The notes under the pieces: model-generated
Seen by the model: the letters and a program-made list of their open reading frames with translations, nothing else
What the model was told of the DNA's origin: nothing
Database searches by the model: none
Source: Lathyrus oleraceus
Lineage: Eukaryota; Streptophyta; Magnoliopsida; Fabales; Fabaceae
Assembly (NCBI RefSeq): GCF_024323335.1
Contig: NC_066583.1
Span: 363,485,877 to 363,549,876, forward strand
Reading direction: 5' to 3'
Length of the DNA: 64,000 bases
Made by a program: the position numbers and the translations under genes
Part shown: positions 47,480 to 57,231 of the stretch, one piece after another
How positions within the stretch are numbered: the first letter of the stretch is position 1
Layout: each line of letters starts with the position of its first letter

Positions 47480-49006
47480 GAGTACCTAGGATGTTTTGGG
47501 TGCTTAAAACCTTCCCATTGCATAACCAACCCCCTTACCCCGATCTCTGACATTTTTACTAGTTTTTGATTCGATAAAACTTTTAGGTTTTTGTTCTCTT
47601 TCTAACCATTCCTTTAGATAAATAGAAGTGCGGTGGTGACTCGACTTGTATGGCTTACCTTGGATTTAGTCAACATCTCTAATGGTAACGAATACCCCAC
47701 TACAGAGAGCAATGACCACTCTATTTCATGATATGATGCATAAAGAGATTGAAGTTTATGTCGATGACATGATTGCTAAATCAATTAATGAAGAGGAACA
47801 TGTTGAGCATTTGTTGAAGCTATTCCAGCGTTTAAGGAAGTATAAACTCTGCTTGAATCCCAATAAGTATACTTTTAGTGTTCGTTCTGGTAAGTTGTTG
47901 GGCTTTATTGTCAGCGAGAAGGGTATTGAAGTTGATCCTGCTAAGGTCAAAGCAATACAAGAGATGCCTGCGCACAAAACTGAGAAGCAAGTCAGAGGTT
48001 TTCTCGGCCGCTTGAATTATATTTCCAGATTCATAGAAGTTCTTTTCTATCAAGAGGGTAAAGATCCCCAACATTTGAAGCAAAAGGTTGTGCATGCTTG
48101 GCATAATGTGCGTAGGAAAGGAAGATCCGAGCTTGGTCCGCGCAATTGTGTAGCTTTGGAAACTTACACTCTTTGGGTGAAGAAGAGAGCTATGGAGTTG
48201 AAGATGCCTTATCCTTGTGAAAGACCTATGTCTATGGTTGTGGTTGACCCATTAACTCTCCCTAACCAAGATGTAGAGGAGTTGGAAGACGCGCTCATCA
48301 AGATGAAGCAAGAAAAGGACATGTGGGAAGAGAGTTTCCATGCTTTAAGAAATAAGCATGAAGAGTTGCAGTTGGAGTCTGTCGCACCTCGAAAAAATGG
48401 GGATACGACTTTAAGCGAAGCGCGATCGCACGCTCGCAATGATGGACTGAACAGACTCGCCACCGAACTTTACTTATTCCCAAAAATGGGAAAGGGAAAA
48501 TATCGATAAAACCCCTAAAAGAAAGGATAAGATATGGTCATCGCAACCAATATCAGGGTTCGGGAGTCGATTACGCAAGGGGAAGGTATTAGCACCCCTC
48601 ACGTCCGTTGTACTCAACGGGAACCATTAGGTTAGTTGTGTGCGTTAGTGTTAGTTGAAATGTTAGGCTTTTCAGATTATTAGGTGGGAAAGAAAGAAAG
48701 GATGAGAAGAGAATGTTTTTTGGATTTTTGACGAAGGACTAAACCTAAGTTTTTTATTAGTGGGCCTGACAAGATTTAAAAATCCTGCTCCTACGTATCT
48801 CAAAAGAGAAATCAAGGCTTACGTAGTTCTGGGTAGAAAAATGTTTGTTTGTTGGTCGATTTTAGCGAAAGCTATATTGTATTAATCGACAAAAACATCG
48901 TTTTACCCAAAACAGATGAGGAGTGGACGCATACCACACATCGAACGGATTTATAAATCTACATTCGGAAAAGCGTCACTTATCTCGACTCAACAATTGT
49001 GGCCGA

Positions 49007-50385
49007 TGAAGGAGAATTGCGACCCAAAGCGCAGCGGAAATTAAAAATTTCTCCTTTAGAGATCCTTACGAATGGTCATGATCAGTGATAGAATATTTAC
49101 CTCTTGTGACGGTTGAAACCTTTGGTGCAGATCTCTTGCAACGATCAAAACCCTTTGATGCAGATCCACGAAACGATCACGAACGTTGAACGATGACAAC
49201 GTCTCTACTCAGTCCACACGAACGGTTTCCTTCAATCTCAGTGCTAGCTGGTACGAATGAAGGCTTTGAGTAAGAGAGAGAGAGAGAGAGAAAACGAAAA
49301 GAATGCAACCGCACTTAGTGCTTCTGCACAAGGGTTCTATTTATAGAACCACTTGTGTGGGCTTCAAGCTAAAAGCCCACTTAAGTGTATTTTGGCCCAT
49401 ATCTTATAATATGCCCAAAATCACTTAAGCCCATGCTACCTTACCATATTTCGTATTCTACTCAAGTACACCGTACCTTACGATGTTCTATAATCCACTT
49501 AAGGGCACCGTACCTTACGATATTCCTTAGTTACTCTATCTCTCATCAATCCGTCCTTTGTGTGTGACCCTGTAGGTTTTCGCGGCGTTGGCAATTATAT
49601 TAAATCATGTATTTAACATAATAAACAGTGAGCGGTATCTAGCAACACATCACTGCTATCCAAGACACGAAAATGTCATGTGATCTGACAATTCCTTCTG
49701 TGATAATACTTATGTGTATAATTACCCTTTTGCCCTTATGTCTATATTGAACACAAGGCATAGACCGTGTCATCCTTGTCCAGTTCAATATTGGGCCCAT
49801 AGACATTTATCCTGTTATGCAGGATGGGCAAATTCCATCTAGGTCACTCATGTCCCTCAGCATGCTTCGTGGAGTACCCATCAACTGTCTTTATGGTTAT
49901 CCAGTTACGGACAACGTTGGATCAGCAATAAAGCACTCGACTCCACACCTAGGATCCATAGTGGTTTCAGGTCGAAGAGTGGAATACACTATTATCACCA
50001 TGAGAATAACTTATGACACTTTGCATAACGTTCTATATAGTATTCTCATAGCGGGTCAATCCGGTATAAATATTACTCCTAATATTCATACCTATGTTTA
50101 AGACTTGATAACTCTTTATCCATGATCCATGAGATGTGATCATCAGTCTACAAACATAATAGTCTTAATGCTTTAATGTTATCCCACTTCACACTAAAGC
50201 TCGACTACGGATACTTTAGGAATAGTGTCCTTATGTTTAATGTGTTCTCATGATTAAGTCACACTTAATACATTAAACGGACTATCTATTCCAGGGACTT
50301 TATTAGTCAACCATAATAAAGAGAATGCCTTTTATTATTCGATACAAGTACCAAAATGTATTGGCCTCTAGGGCTTACACCAACA
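49007..50385 (-). repeat. Solo LTR, probably Ty1-copia, TSD GCCGA
   Basis: 1,379 bp; minus strand starts TGTTGGTGTAAGCCC and ends CAATTCTCCTTCA. GCCGA flanks it at 49002-49006 and 50386-50390. A TATA box (TATAAATA on minus) is at 49337-49346 and an (AG)n run at about 49278-49292 follows it in the leader. ORFs inside are short. Assignment to copia is from the look of the ends, not from coding sequence. Confidence 0.88.
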
Positions 50386-50503
50386 GCCGAAACATTGTTT
50401 TGTATCACTTAAGACAAGATACCTTTCGTTTATGAAAAGGTTTTTTTGATTAGTCGCACGGCGGCGAAAAAGAGTTTGACTGGTTGGATGTATTTTGAGT
50501 GAT

Positions 50504-50765
50504 GGCGAGAACTTGGATGAGCGAGATATACATCTCGAATCCTAGCCTCAGGAGTGCACGGTATACACCATGTTCCATTTCCATCTTCATTGGCAAAATT
50601 ATTTAATAAAGATTAAGTATTTTTAGGTTTGATTGAGAAAAGGGTTTGAAGAAACCGCATTGACAATTTTAGACGATGGCGAGAGTTAAGATTGGCGAGG
50701 CATCTGCCTCGAATCTTAATCTCAGGAGTGCATGGTATACACTATGTTCCATTTCCATCTTTATT
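50504..50765. repeat. Two-copy direct repeat (about 171 bp period)
   Basis: Similar blocks at about 50504-50592 and 50675-50762 share GATGGCGAGA, a CTCGAATC word and TGTTCCATTTCCATCTT. They lie in the U5 side of the 8.4 kb LTR, next to the longer array. Confidence 0.7.
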
Positions 50766-50807
50766 GAAAGAGGTTAAGATAGGAATTAAGTATTTTGGAG
50801 TTTGAAA

Positions 50808-51485
50808 GACGAATACTTGTGACTTGCAAGCTCTTACAACTTGGGTCTAGTACTCGGGACTACGTCTGGACATTCCACCCAGGCAGTCTGTTTCTTTCCA
50901 ATATTGCTAAGAAAATGATTCGAATATTTACGAATGTTTTGGAGGGAAGACGAATATTTATGGCTTACAAGCTCTTACAGCTTGAGCCTAATATTCGGGA
51001 TTACGACTGGATATTCCATCCAGGTAATCTTTTTCTTCCAACTTTATTAAGAAAAAGATTAGGATATTTGGAGTGTTAAAGAGAAGACGAATATTTACGG
51101 CTTGCAAGCTCTTACAGCTTGAGCCTAATATTCGGGATTATGACTGGATATTCCCTCCAGGATAATCTTTTTCTTCACGTTTTATTTAGGAAACGATTTG
51201 AATATTGGAGTGTTAAAGAGAAGACGAATATTAACGGCTTGCAAGCTCTTACAGCTTGAGCCTAATATTCGGGATTATAACTGGATATTCCCTCCATGAT
51301 AATCTTTTTCTTCATGTTTTAGAAAAGGATTTGAATATTAGAGTGTGGAAGGGAAGACGAATATTTATGGCTTGCAAGCTCTTACAGCTTGAGCCTAATA
51401 TTCGGGATTATAACTGGATATTCCCTCCAGGATAATCTTTTTCTTCACGTTTTTATTTAGAAAACGATTTTGAATATTGGATTAA
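50808..51485. repeat. Tandem array, five copies of 133-141 bp
   Basis: Units start with GACGAATA at 50808, 50949, 51086, 51223 and 51356. Each has GCTTGCAAGCTCTTACAGCT, a perfect or near-perfect palindromic word, and CTGGATATTCCCTCCA. The first copy is the most diverged. No protein-coding pattern. Confidence 0.88.
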
Positions 51486-52912
51486 AATAATCAAAGTACG
51501 GAGGTTTGAAATTATTGAAAGTTAAGTTGATGTTGCTTAAGAGCTCATTGTAAGAAGGCCCAAGAGTAAGCCATGTGAGGTTGATGGCGATGCTTAAAAG
51601 CAATCGACTTACAAGGGTATGGAAATGGGCTCGACGTCGAATCGAGAATTAGGTGATATTTATCATTATTATTTTTTGAATGGTTTTTCTTTTTATCAAT
51701 GAAATTGAGATGATTTATCATGATTGAAACATACCTCACACATAAAAATAAATAATTTGTACGAACGAAGTAGCAAGCACGAGTATAATAATTCACATAA
51801 ATCCCAAAGAAAGAATAATCACCTAAGTCATATTAAAAATAATCATAATAATAAAAAAAATGAATAAACAATAGAAACATGTTAGTTAAGTAGTAAGACT
51901 AGATAATTAATTGTGAGAATTAAAGGAAAATAATAATCACCTAAGTCATATTAAAAATAACATAATAAAAAATGAATAAACAATTAAATGTGACAATTAA
52001 AGGAGAATATGAGACAGTCAAAATATTGGAGAACCAACACAACACAACTGAGTATCGAACCCAGGATCAAAGAGAAGGTGGATTATCTCGATCTCCACCA
52101 GGCCAAGACCTGTTTACTGCTAGATTTGCAGTGGCCCAAATATATAAACAACGAAATAAAATAAATAAATAAATAAAATAATAAACAAATAACAAAAGGC
52201 CAGCATGGGCCGAGCATTTGGGCTTGGGTCGAAGGAGGCCCACTCCAAGAGTGGCCCCAAATGAATAGGAGAAGCCCAACAGTGAAGACCCTTACTGCTA
52301 GCTGTCAGCGCAATCAATGGAGGGAAGGTGAAATGAAAGGTCTTCAACCACTTTAACCACGCGATGTATTTTCCAACAATGGGTTTTCAATTACATTCAA
52401 GATTAATTAAAAGTAACGTTTTAAAAACAAAGAAACATTGACCAAAACCAAAAATCGCCTCCTTCCCTCAAGTAGAAACAAATGGTCCCAAGGAGAATCA
52501 GGGAAGTGATTTGAACGTGAAGAAACAGACACGAGTAAAAAAAATCCAACAACATACACAGTGAGGGCGATGATGAAGTAGAAATTCAGAAGAAAGTAAA
52601 ACCAAAGCCAGAATGAAACCTATGCTTACCTCTTCACGAAGAGATCACCGACAGATGTTAGAACGTTCTTCTTCAAAAGGCTCTCTCTCCCGTCGTTTCG
52701 AATTCGGACGCGTGCTCGTTCGCCGGCTCTAGCTTCAGTATCAGCTTGGTCCAAACGGCGTCAAGGTGAATTTCTCCTCTTTCTTTTCGTTAGGGTTTTT
52801 TGTGTTCTCCTCTCCGTCTCCAAATATTGTTCCTAGGGTTTTTTGGCTGATCTTCTTTTCGTGAACAGTGGCCGCTCTCCTCAAAAAATTAGGGTTTCGT
52901 GAATAGTAATCG
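51486..52912 (-). other. R-U5 part of the 8.4 kb LTR, no gene
   Basis: AT-rich, with an AAATAAATAAAT low-complexity run near 52155-52190. On the minus strand just after the TATA box it reads like a plant leader with repeated AGGGTTT/AAACCCTA words and a splice-donor-like GAAGAG/GTAAGC at 52630/52629. No credible ORF. Confidence 0.55.
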
Positions 52913-53280
52913 CCTTTTATACAGGACCCCTCTCTTTCCTCTGTTGCGTTTTCTGCTGTGTAGTGGAGCCTTCGTACGGAGGATGCCTGGAGATTTTGTC
53001 TTCATCCTAGCTTGGTGGTCCCGGGTCTCAATTCTCTTCCTTTCGAAATTTCACCGCTGGTAAAAACTTTTACCCTCATAAGTTACTCAACTGAAAAGTT
53101 TGCGTTTTTGGAATTAACTGACTTCGTGTTGTTATTATAGCAGTTCTACAAGCTCTTAGCAAGGGAAGTATCTTGTAAACACTTAGCTTTTGTTTAACCA
53201 TGCGCTCCTTCTTCTGAAGGATGGTGGGTTTGGGTTAGTCTTGGCATGACTTGGTAGCACCAATAATTGACAGTTTGAGC

Positions 53281-53532
53281 TCACAAACAGGAACGCCTGA
53301 GAATTGCTGCGACTAAATTTGATGTTTCTTCCTTGGTAAGTCTTTGCATCACTGAATCGGCACCGTTGGCAATTTCTCTAAACTCTAACATTTGATTTTG
53401 ATGCAAGGGTACAGAATGTTGTTGATAAGGCTGTAGCTTGGCAAAGACCGTATCTCCAACTCTGAAGTCCGCCAAACTTCGTTTAGCATCAACACACTTC
53501 TTCATGACTTGTTGAGCACGATGGAGACTCTA
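53281..53532 (-). pseudogene. Fragment similar to a Ty3-gypsy integrase C-terminus
   Basis: Minus-strand open segment with LHRAQQVMKKCVDAKR followed by FRVGDTVFAKLQPYQQHS, the usual spacing of the RxxGDxVxLKLxPYRQ motif at the end of gypsy integrases. The downstream part does not match anything I recognise. It differs from both Ogre and the chromovirus above. Confidence 0.6.
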
Positions 53533-54303
53533 CAAAGGTTTGAAATTTTATTTTGATAATGACTTATGAGATTTTGTACGATTTCATGATTTTGATTCTA
53601 ATGGAGCTTGTCGCAGGGTCCGACTTATGGAGGTGTTCCGGTAATCAATTCACTTTGTAGAGAAGCATCTCTTGGTTGAAATTGTGATAATAGTCATTTC
53701 CAGCTCTACCGTGTACGTTGTCCTCATGTCCCATCTTTTGGGAAGCTGGATGTGCATTAGAAGGAGGGCCCTGCATCATTCTCGGGCTCAACTGGTTTTG
53801 ATAGTTAGGAACATGTTAATAAAATAAATCAGAACCATCCTGTTGTGACTGTATTGTCGGGGCAGGCTGTTTCATGCTGCCTGTTTCATGCTGCCTGAGG
53901 ACCCTCTGAATTGTTGTGGTTTAGTAGTATGGTTTAATTATTATTATTGGACTGATATGCACTTTATTTTGCTTGTTTGGAGACAAAAACTGCAGGTTTG
54001 AGGTCTGTTAAATGACCGGATTGCAGATTGGTTCAGGTTGGAGAGGCAGATACCTTGGCATCAAGAAGCTTCCAATATCAGGCACATGACAGACAGGGAG
54101 AGCATGCAATGCTCAGAAGTTGTGATGTAGTTGCAAAGAATGTGTAGTAGGCCAAGGGTTGCATTTGAAACCTTTGAGAAATCCTTTCCAAAACCTTCGT
54201 CTGCTGCCGCATCAAAATTTAAATTGAGGGAGTTGGAGTGAAGCACCAAAAGCAGCAATGTAAGTAATAATTTCATGATCAAATTGGCTTTGGAAGGTAG
54301 CAA
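53533..54303 (-). other. Coding-like fragments of unknown origin
   Basis: Two minus-strand stretches look like exons but I cannot name them: about 53640-53860, rich in Pro, Gln, Asn and His (contains QNQLSPRMMQGPPSNAH), and 54061-54303 (contains ATLGLLHILCNYITTSEHC). A short tandem duplication of CTGTTTCATGCTGC lies near 53867-53896. They sit in the same block as recognised captured gene pieces. Confidence 0.45.
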
Positions 54304-54579
54304 CTTGATGCAGGATTGTTTGCAAAAGTGTACGTTGACATCGGTGTCATTTCTATTCTCTTTTTTTCAGGTACTGTAGCTGGAAAAATGATTCGTATGG
54401 ATGGAGCAACAACTTCTAATTTCTCACCAGTTTGCTAGGATCATCCGAAGGTATAATTTGCTTCTCACTCTGGTGTGGTTTTTACAGTGTCTACCAAATT
54501 ACCTGAGATGCGCAATTCTGATGGTGTATCACGTGTTTTTGCTTCAAATAGGGCACAATCAACATCTGAATCGATGGAA

Positions 54580-54923
54580 TTCTGAATCAAGTGCTTTGGA
54601 AGCTTTCTGTCGGCAACTATCCTTCTTCAGCTCAAACTCAGCTAGAGGCAACTCATCAATTTGGATTTTCAGAGAGAAGCCTTTTTTTCAAAAATGCTTC
54701 TCAATTCGTCAACAATATTATGATGATCTCCCGGTCTATGAACTCTCCCTAAAACAACATTAAAGTGAGAAACTCATGACATAGCATCTGAACGATAATT
54801 CCTTAGTAGCCTCAGCTCCGGTACATCTACTGTAAAACTGTCCCATTCCTTAAGAAGTAAACCAAACACTGAGGCACGGTTGAGAAGCGAGTGGGATTCT
54901 CTGAGTATTGACCGTGCTAACTC
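54580..54923 (-). pseudogene. JMJ17: Captured fragment of KDM5-type histone demethylase (PLU-1 region)
   Basis: On the minus strand the frame contains FGLLLKEWDSFTVDVPEL, then a TGA where I expect Trp, FNVVLGRVHRPGDHHNIVDE, a one-base slip, and KIQIDELPLAEFELKKDS. I recognise these as the PLU-1-like segment of plant JMJ17/KDM5 H3K4 demethylases, a chromatin regulator; the recognition is from memory. About 340 bp, no intron visible, no catalytic JmjC domain. It lies in the U3 of the 8.4 kb LTR in the same orientation. Non-functional as a protein. Confidence 0.75.
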
Positions 54924-55443
54924 CTGCTTTCAATGCTAACTCCTGCTTTCAAGACATCTGGTGCGACATTGGATAGCCCACAAATACTGCCAACAATGGA
55001 TTACATGTTTTGTGCCAACCATTGTTTACACATATAAATGCAGGTTACTTTATTATGCAGTTCGTCAGCCTACTGTCGGAACTATTCTGTTTGGCGCCAT
55101 CAATCAATAGTGGAAAATAAGGTTTTGAATCGGATGCATTAGGACCGTGGTCAACTTTTCCTTTCGACAACTCTGGTATCTCCAATTCAAACTGTCCATC
55201 AAGAATTTTTTGTATGGTGTCAGTTTAGTGAGCTGCCGTAAGTGTGACAGTTCGCGTCACCACATAAACACGACAACGTATCATTGCAATGTCACCTGAC
55301 AACACATCATCGGCTGGAAGTCTGTATGAATATGAGCTCTTTTGGATGCTCACAACTATCTCCGCCATGAAATAAGCACAGCTTATACTCAAATTGCATT
55401 CCGACCTTACATGATTTGGTGCTTCCAAATGATCTAAGCTCAA
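54924..55443 (-). other. Further coding-like fragments of unknown origin
   Basis: 55225-55443 has an open minus-strand frame with SYSYRLPADDVLSGDIAMIR; 55030-55220 reads FELEIPELSKGK and PYFPLLIDGAKQNSSDSR. A 19-bp tandem duplication (TGCTAACTCCTGCTTTCAA) lies near 54915-54951. I do not recognise the source proteins. Possible splice-like junctions occur between pieces. Confidence 0.45.
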
Positions 55444-55454
55444 AACATCTATGC

Positions 55455-56165
55455 TTCCTCGAATTTTTGCTCATTTATTAACCTTGATAGTTCTTTGGTA
55501 GGATCCTTGGTAATCTCATGCAAGCCGTTGTTGACTTGTGTTACAAAAGGATCAGCAGCCACTTTGGAGTTAGCTGCCATTTCCAACAGTTTACGTTGGC
55601 CGTCAGCCAATTGCCCGCTCAAAGTTTGAGTGATCGATGATGCTGAATTAATTGTGTTCCTTCAAAGTGATGGCTAGCGGAGAATGAGTAGAATCATACT
55701 GCTGTTGAATAGCAGTTGTGTAGTTCAAAAGTCCATTCTGAAATGTGCCATCAATTTGTTCAAACATTGCTTTGCAAGACTTCTCAAAAGCAGGAACTAA
55801 TGTAGCTTCCACACTAGTCTTAAGTGCTTCCTGAAGAACCTACTTGCCAGTAGTTTGAAATTGTACTTGTATCTGCCTAGCCACTGTAGCTTCAAGTTTT
55901 GAACAAACCGACTTTTCTAGTTGATTCAATGCTTTATCTCCCACCCCCTTCTGGAATGACTCCATAACAAATGTTGTTATTGCTTTCTCTATATTTTGAC
56001 TAAGTGAACGAGTAATGGTTGTTCCAATTGAAGATATTTCCTTCTTGATGATTTTCTCCAATAGAGATGACATATCCTTGTTTATGTAATTGGAGATCAT
56101 ATTTGTTATTTGCTACACATGGTCTCGCTCTAGTTTCTCTTGCTTTGCATTTTCTTCTTGTAACA
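55455..56165 (-). pseudogene. VCS: Captured C-terminal fragment of VARICOSE/EDC4
   Basis: Minus-strand frame contains [68 protein letters not shown] and, in a shifted frame, LSGQLADGQRKLLEMAANSK. I recognise this as the conserved C-terminal region of plant VARICOSE (EDC4), the scaffold of the mRNA decapping complex in P-bodies. About 710 bp with two CAG-to-TAG-type stops (at the residues expected to be Gln) and one frameshift near 55655. The WD40 part is absent. It lies in the U3 of the 8.4 kb LTR, on its sense strand. Confidence 0.85.
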
Positions 56166-56751
56166 TCTTCACACCCAAACTCTGCTCCGGTATCACATGT
56201 GGATGTTTCAACTTCTTCTTGAATGCTACTACCCGTTTTCTCACACGGTAGAAAATGAGATTCAATGGACTTTCTGTAAGTTTCCATGGCAGTGTGAGGA
56301 ACTCTTGGACATGAATGAAATGATTGTGACATGAATGAATATGTGTATGGATGAATGGAAACTTTCCAATGTGAATGAAATAATGTGAATGCAAATTTGA
56401 ACATGATAAAAAATAAAAATGAAAATGTGAATGTAAATTTGAACAAGATATATAAAAATAAAAATGGTATATAGATGGAAATCTCCTTGAAAAAGGAAAA
56501 TGATGTTCCATGAGAGACAAAACATGGATTGAATGAGAATGACATTCCAATTGATTCTATCTAAACATATCAAACATCTAAAACCAAATGGAGAGGTAAA
56601 AATCTAATGATCATAGAATGGCAAGCAGCGGCAATGTCTAAACAATCCGCGTAGGTGGATAGATTCGTGACCAGATGAAATGGTCATGAGGAGGAGAAAA
56701 AATGAATGATTGATGGAAAAAAAAATTCAGGACCAAAATCAGGGTATGACA
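56166..56751 (-). other. U3 start of the 8.4 kb LTR
   Basis: Minus strand: LTR terminus at 56751, then AT-rich sequence with many CATTCA words typical of Ogre-type U3. The transition to the captured coding block is somewhere between about 56290 and 56165. ORFs here reflect the CATTCA repeats. Confidence 0.6.
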
Positions 56752-56994
56752 GAGTCTAAGGACAAAGACGCGCTGATTGAGCTACTTGAAGACCGAGTGA
56801 CAAAGAGACAAAGAGGGTCAGAGGTTTCATCTTCTAGCATGCCTCAGCCTTCAGTTGCTTGGAAGAAGATTGTTGACCAGCTTGTCCTCGAAAAGACTCA
56901 GATGAAGGTTTCTTTTGAGACAGAGATCTGTCGCATTCGAAGGAAGTACGCGTCTTCAGCCAGATCTTCTAACATTGTTATTAGGGATCCTTAG

Positions 56995-57231
56995 GATGAC
57001 TAGTCTCAATTTCTCTTGTATCTTTTTATTTTGGTTTCTGAAATTGTACTCAGTGTAATCCTTCCAATTTATATAAATAAAAAGAGACTTTTGGTCATAT
57101 CAAATTGTTGTAATTACCATTTAAATATTATATGTTTGCAAATGATACAGTAAGTTCCTTGGAAATAAAAAATAATCAAGCATTGCATTTCATGCATCAT
57201 TTGCATAAGCAGGTTTTTTCCAGGTGTCTGA
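56995..57231 (+). other. Ogre B spacer between ORF1 and gag
   Basis: Matches 31373-31600, including TTATATAAATAAAAAGAGA near 57070 and GCATAAGCAG before gag. No ORF of its own. Confidence 0.5.

Larger units (their letters stand above)
43168..47704 (+). repeat. Solo Ogre LTR in RT, TSD GAGAG
   Basis: 4,537 bp from TGTAAGACCC to CCCACTACA, flanked by GAGAG at 43163-43167 and 47705-47709. Same subfamily as 25720-30566. It differs by a MITE insertion (45661-45844) and by replacement of about 640 bp near its 3' end with a pol fragment (47346-47479). TATA at 44686-44695; PBS-like TGGTGACTC at 47634-47642. Confidence 0.92.
19456..48034 (+). mobile_element. Ogre A (Ty3-gypsy, Tat clade), 5' LTR through RT, no 3' end
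   Basis: Inserted in the copia RT after AGGCC (19451-19455). It consists of a 4.7 kb LTR, a decayed PBS, leader, ORF1, gag-protease, intron and RT. Three insertions split it (25720-30566, 33966-41897, 43168-47704). RNase H, integrase and 3' LTR are lost: at 48034 its RT joins ORF1 of Ogre B. Its gag core is deleted and it has several in-frame stops, so it is non-autonomous. Confidence 0.9.
42398..48034 (+). pseudogene. Ogre A reverse transcriptase, split by a solo LTR
   Basis: From VPNPIEYND to the PFGLKNAG box is at 42399-43160, with stops at 42744 (TAA) and 43161 (TAG). After the solo LTR the frame resumes at 47710 with a VYVDDMIAKS box and runs through FLGRLNYISRF to 48034. Motifs CVDYRDLNKAS and FMDGFSGYNQI mark the RT palm. 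At 48035 the sequence changes to ORF1 of Ogre B, so RNase H and integrase are absent. By chance the frame stays open into ORF1. Confidence 0.87.
48380..56751 (-). repeat. 8.4 kb solo LTR of another Ogre-like family, TSD GAGTC
   Basis: Minus strand starts TGTCATACCCTGATTTTGG at 56751 and ends AGGTGCGACA at 48380, with GAGTC at 48375-48379 and 56752-56756. I find no second LTR, PBS or gag-pol, so it is best read as a solo LTR. A TATA box (TGTATAAAAGG on minus) is at 52913-52923 with a gene-like leader after it. Between about 53280 and 56170 it holds host-gene-like fragments. Near its end the PBS-like TGGCGAGTCTG (48452-48462) fits the Ogre U5 pattern. A copia-type solo LTR (49007-50385) is inserted. 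Without it the LTR is about 7.0 kb, unusually long. Confidence 0.8.
48035..56994 (+). pseudogene. Ogre B ORF1 C-terminal half, split by an LTR
   Basis: 48035-48379 encodes the QEGKDPQHLKQ to EELQLES segment; after the inserted LTR the frame continues in phase at 56757 with KDKDALIELLEDRV and ends in TAG at 56992. It is co-linear with 30790-31372 of Ogre A. The 5' part of ORF1 is missing because of the junction with Ogre A's RT. Confidence 0.87.

Noticed and set aside
47682..48509. A 275-codon ORF combining RT and ORF1 motifs, as if a new fusion gene
   Set aside because: Its start lies in the solo LTR tail and its end in the U5 of the 8.4 kb LTR. It results from three unrelated junctions and has no sign of selection.
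50808..51485. A CRISPR array
   Set aside because: Repeats are directly tandem, 133-141 bp, with no unique spacers, and the DNA is plant nuclear.
54401..54763. A 120-codon plus-strand ORF
   Set aside because: It lies antisense to the KDM5-like fragment; its composition is explained by that strand.
56000..56573. Overlapping minus-strand ORFs rich in Phe, His and Ser
   Set aside because: Mostly CATTCA-type U3 repeats read in several frames; only the part overlapping the VCS fragment is meaningful.
48380..56751. A complete LTR retrotransposon with two LTRs
   Set aside because: The TGTCATACC and AGGTGCGACA ends each occur once, and no PBS, PPT or element gag-pol frame is visible inside; a long solo LTR fits better.
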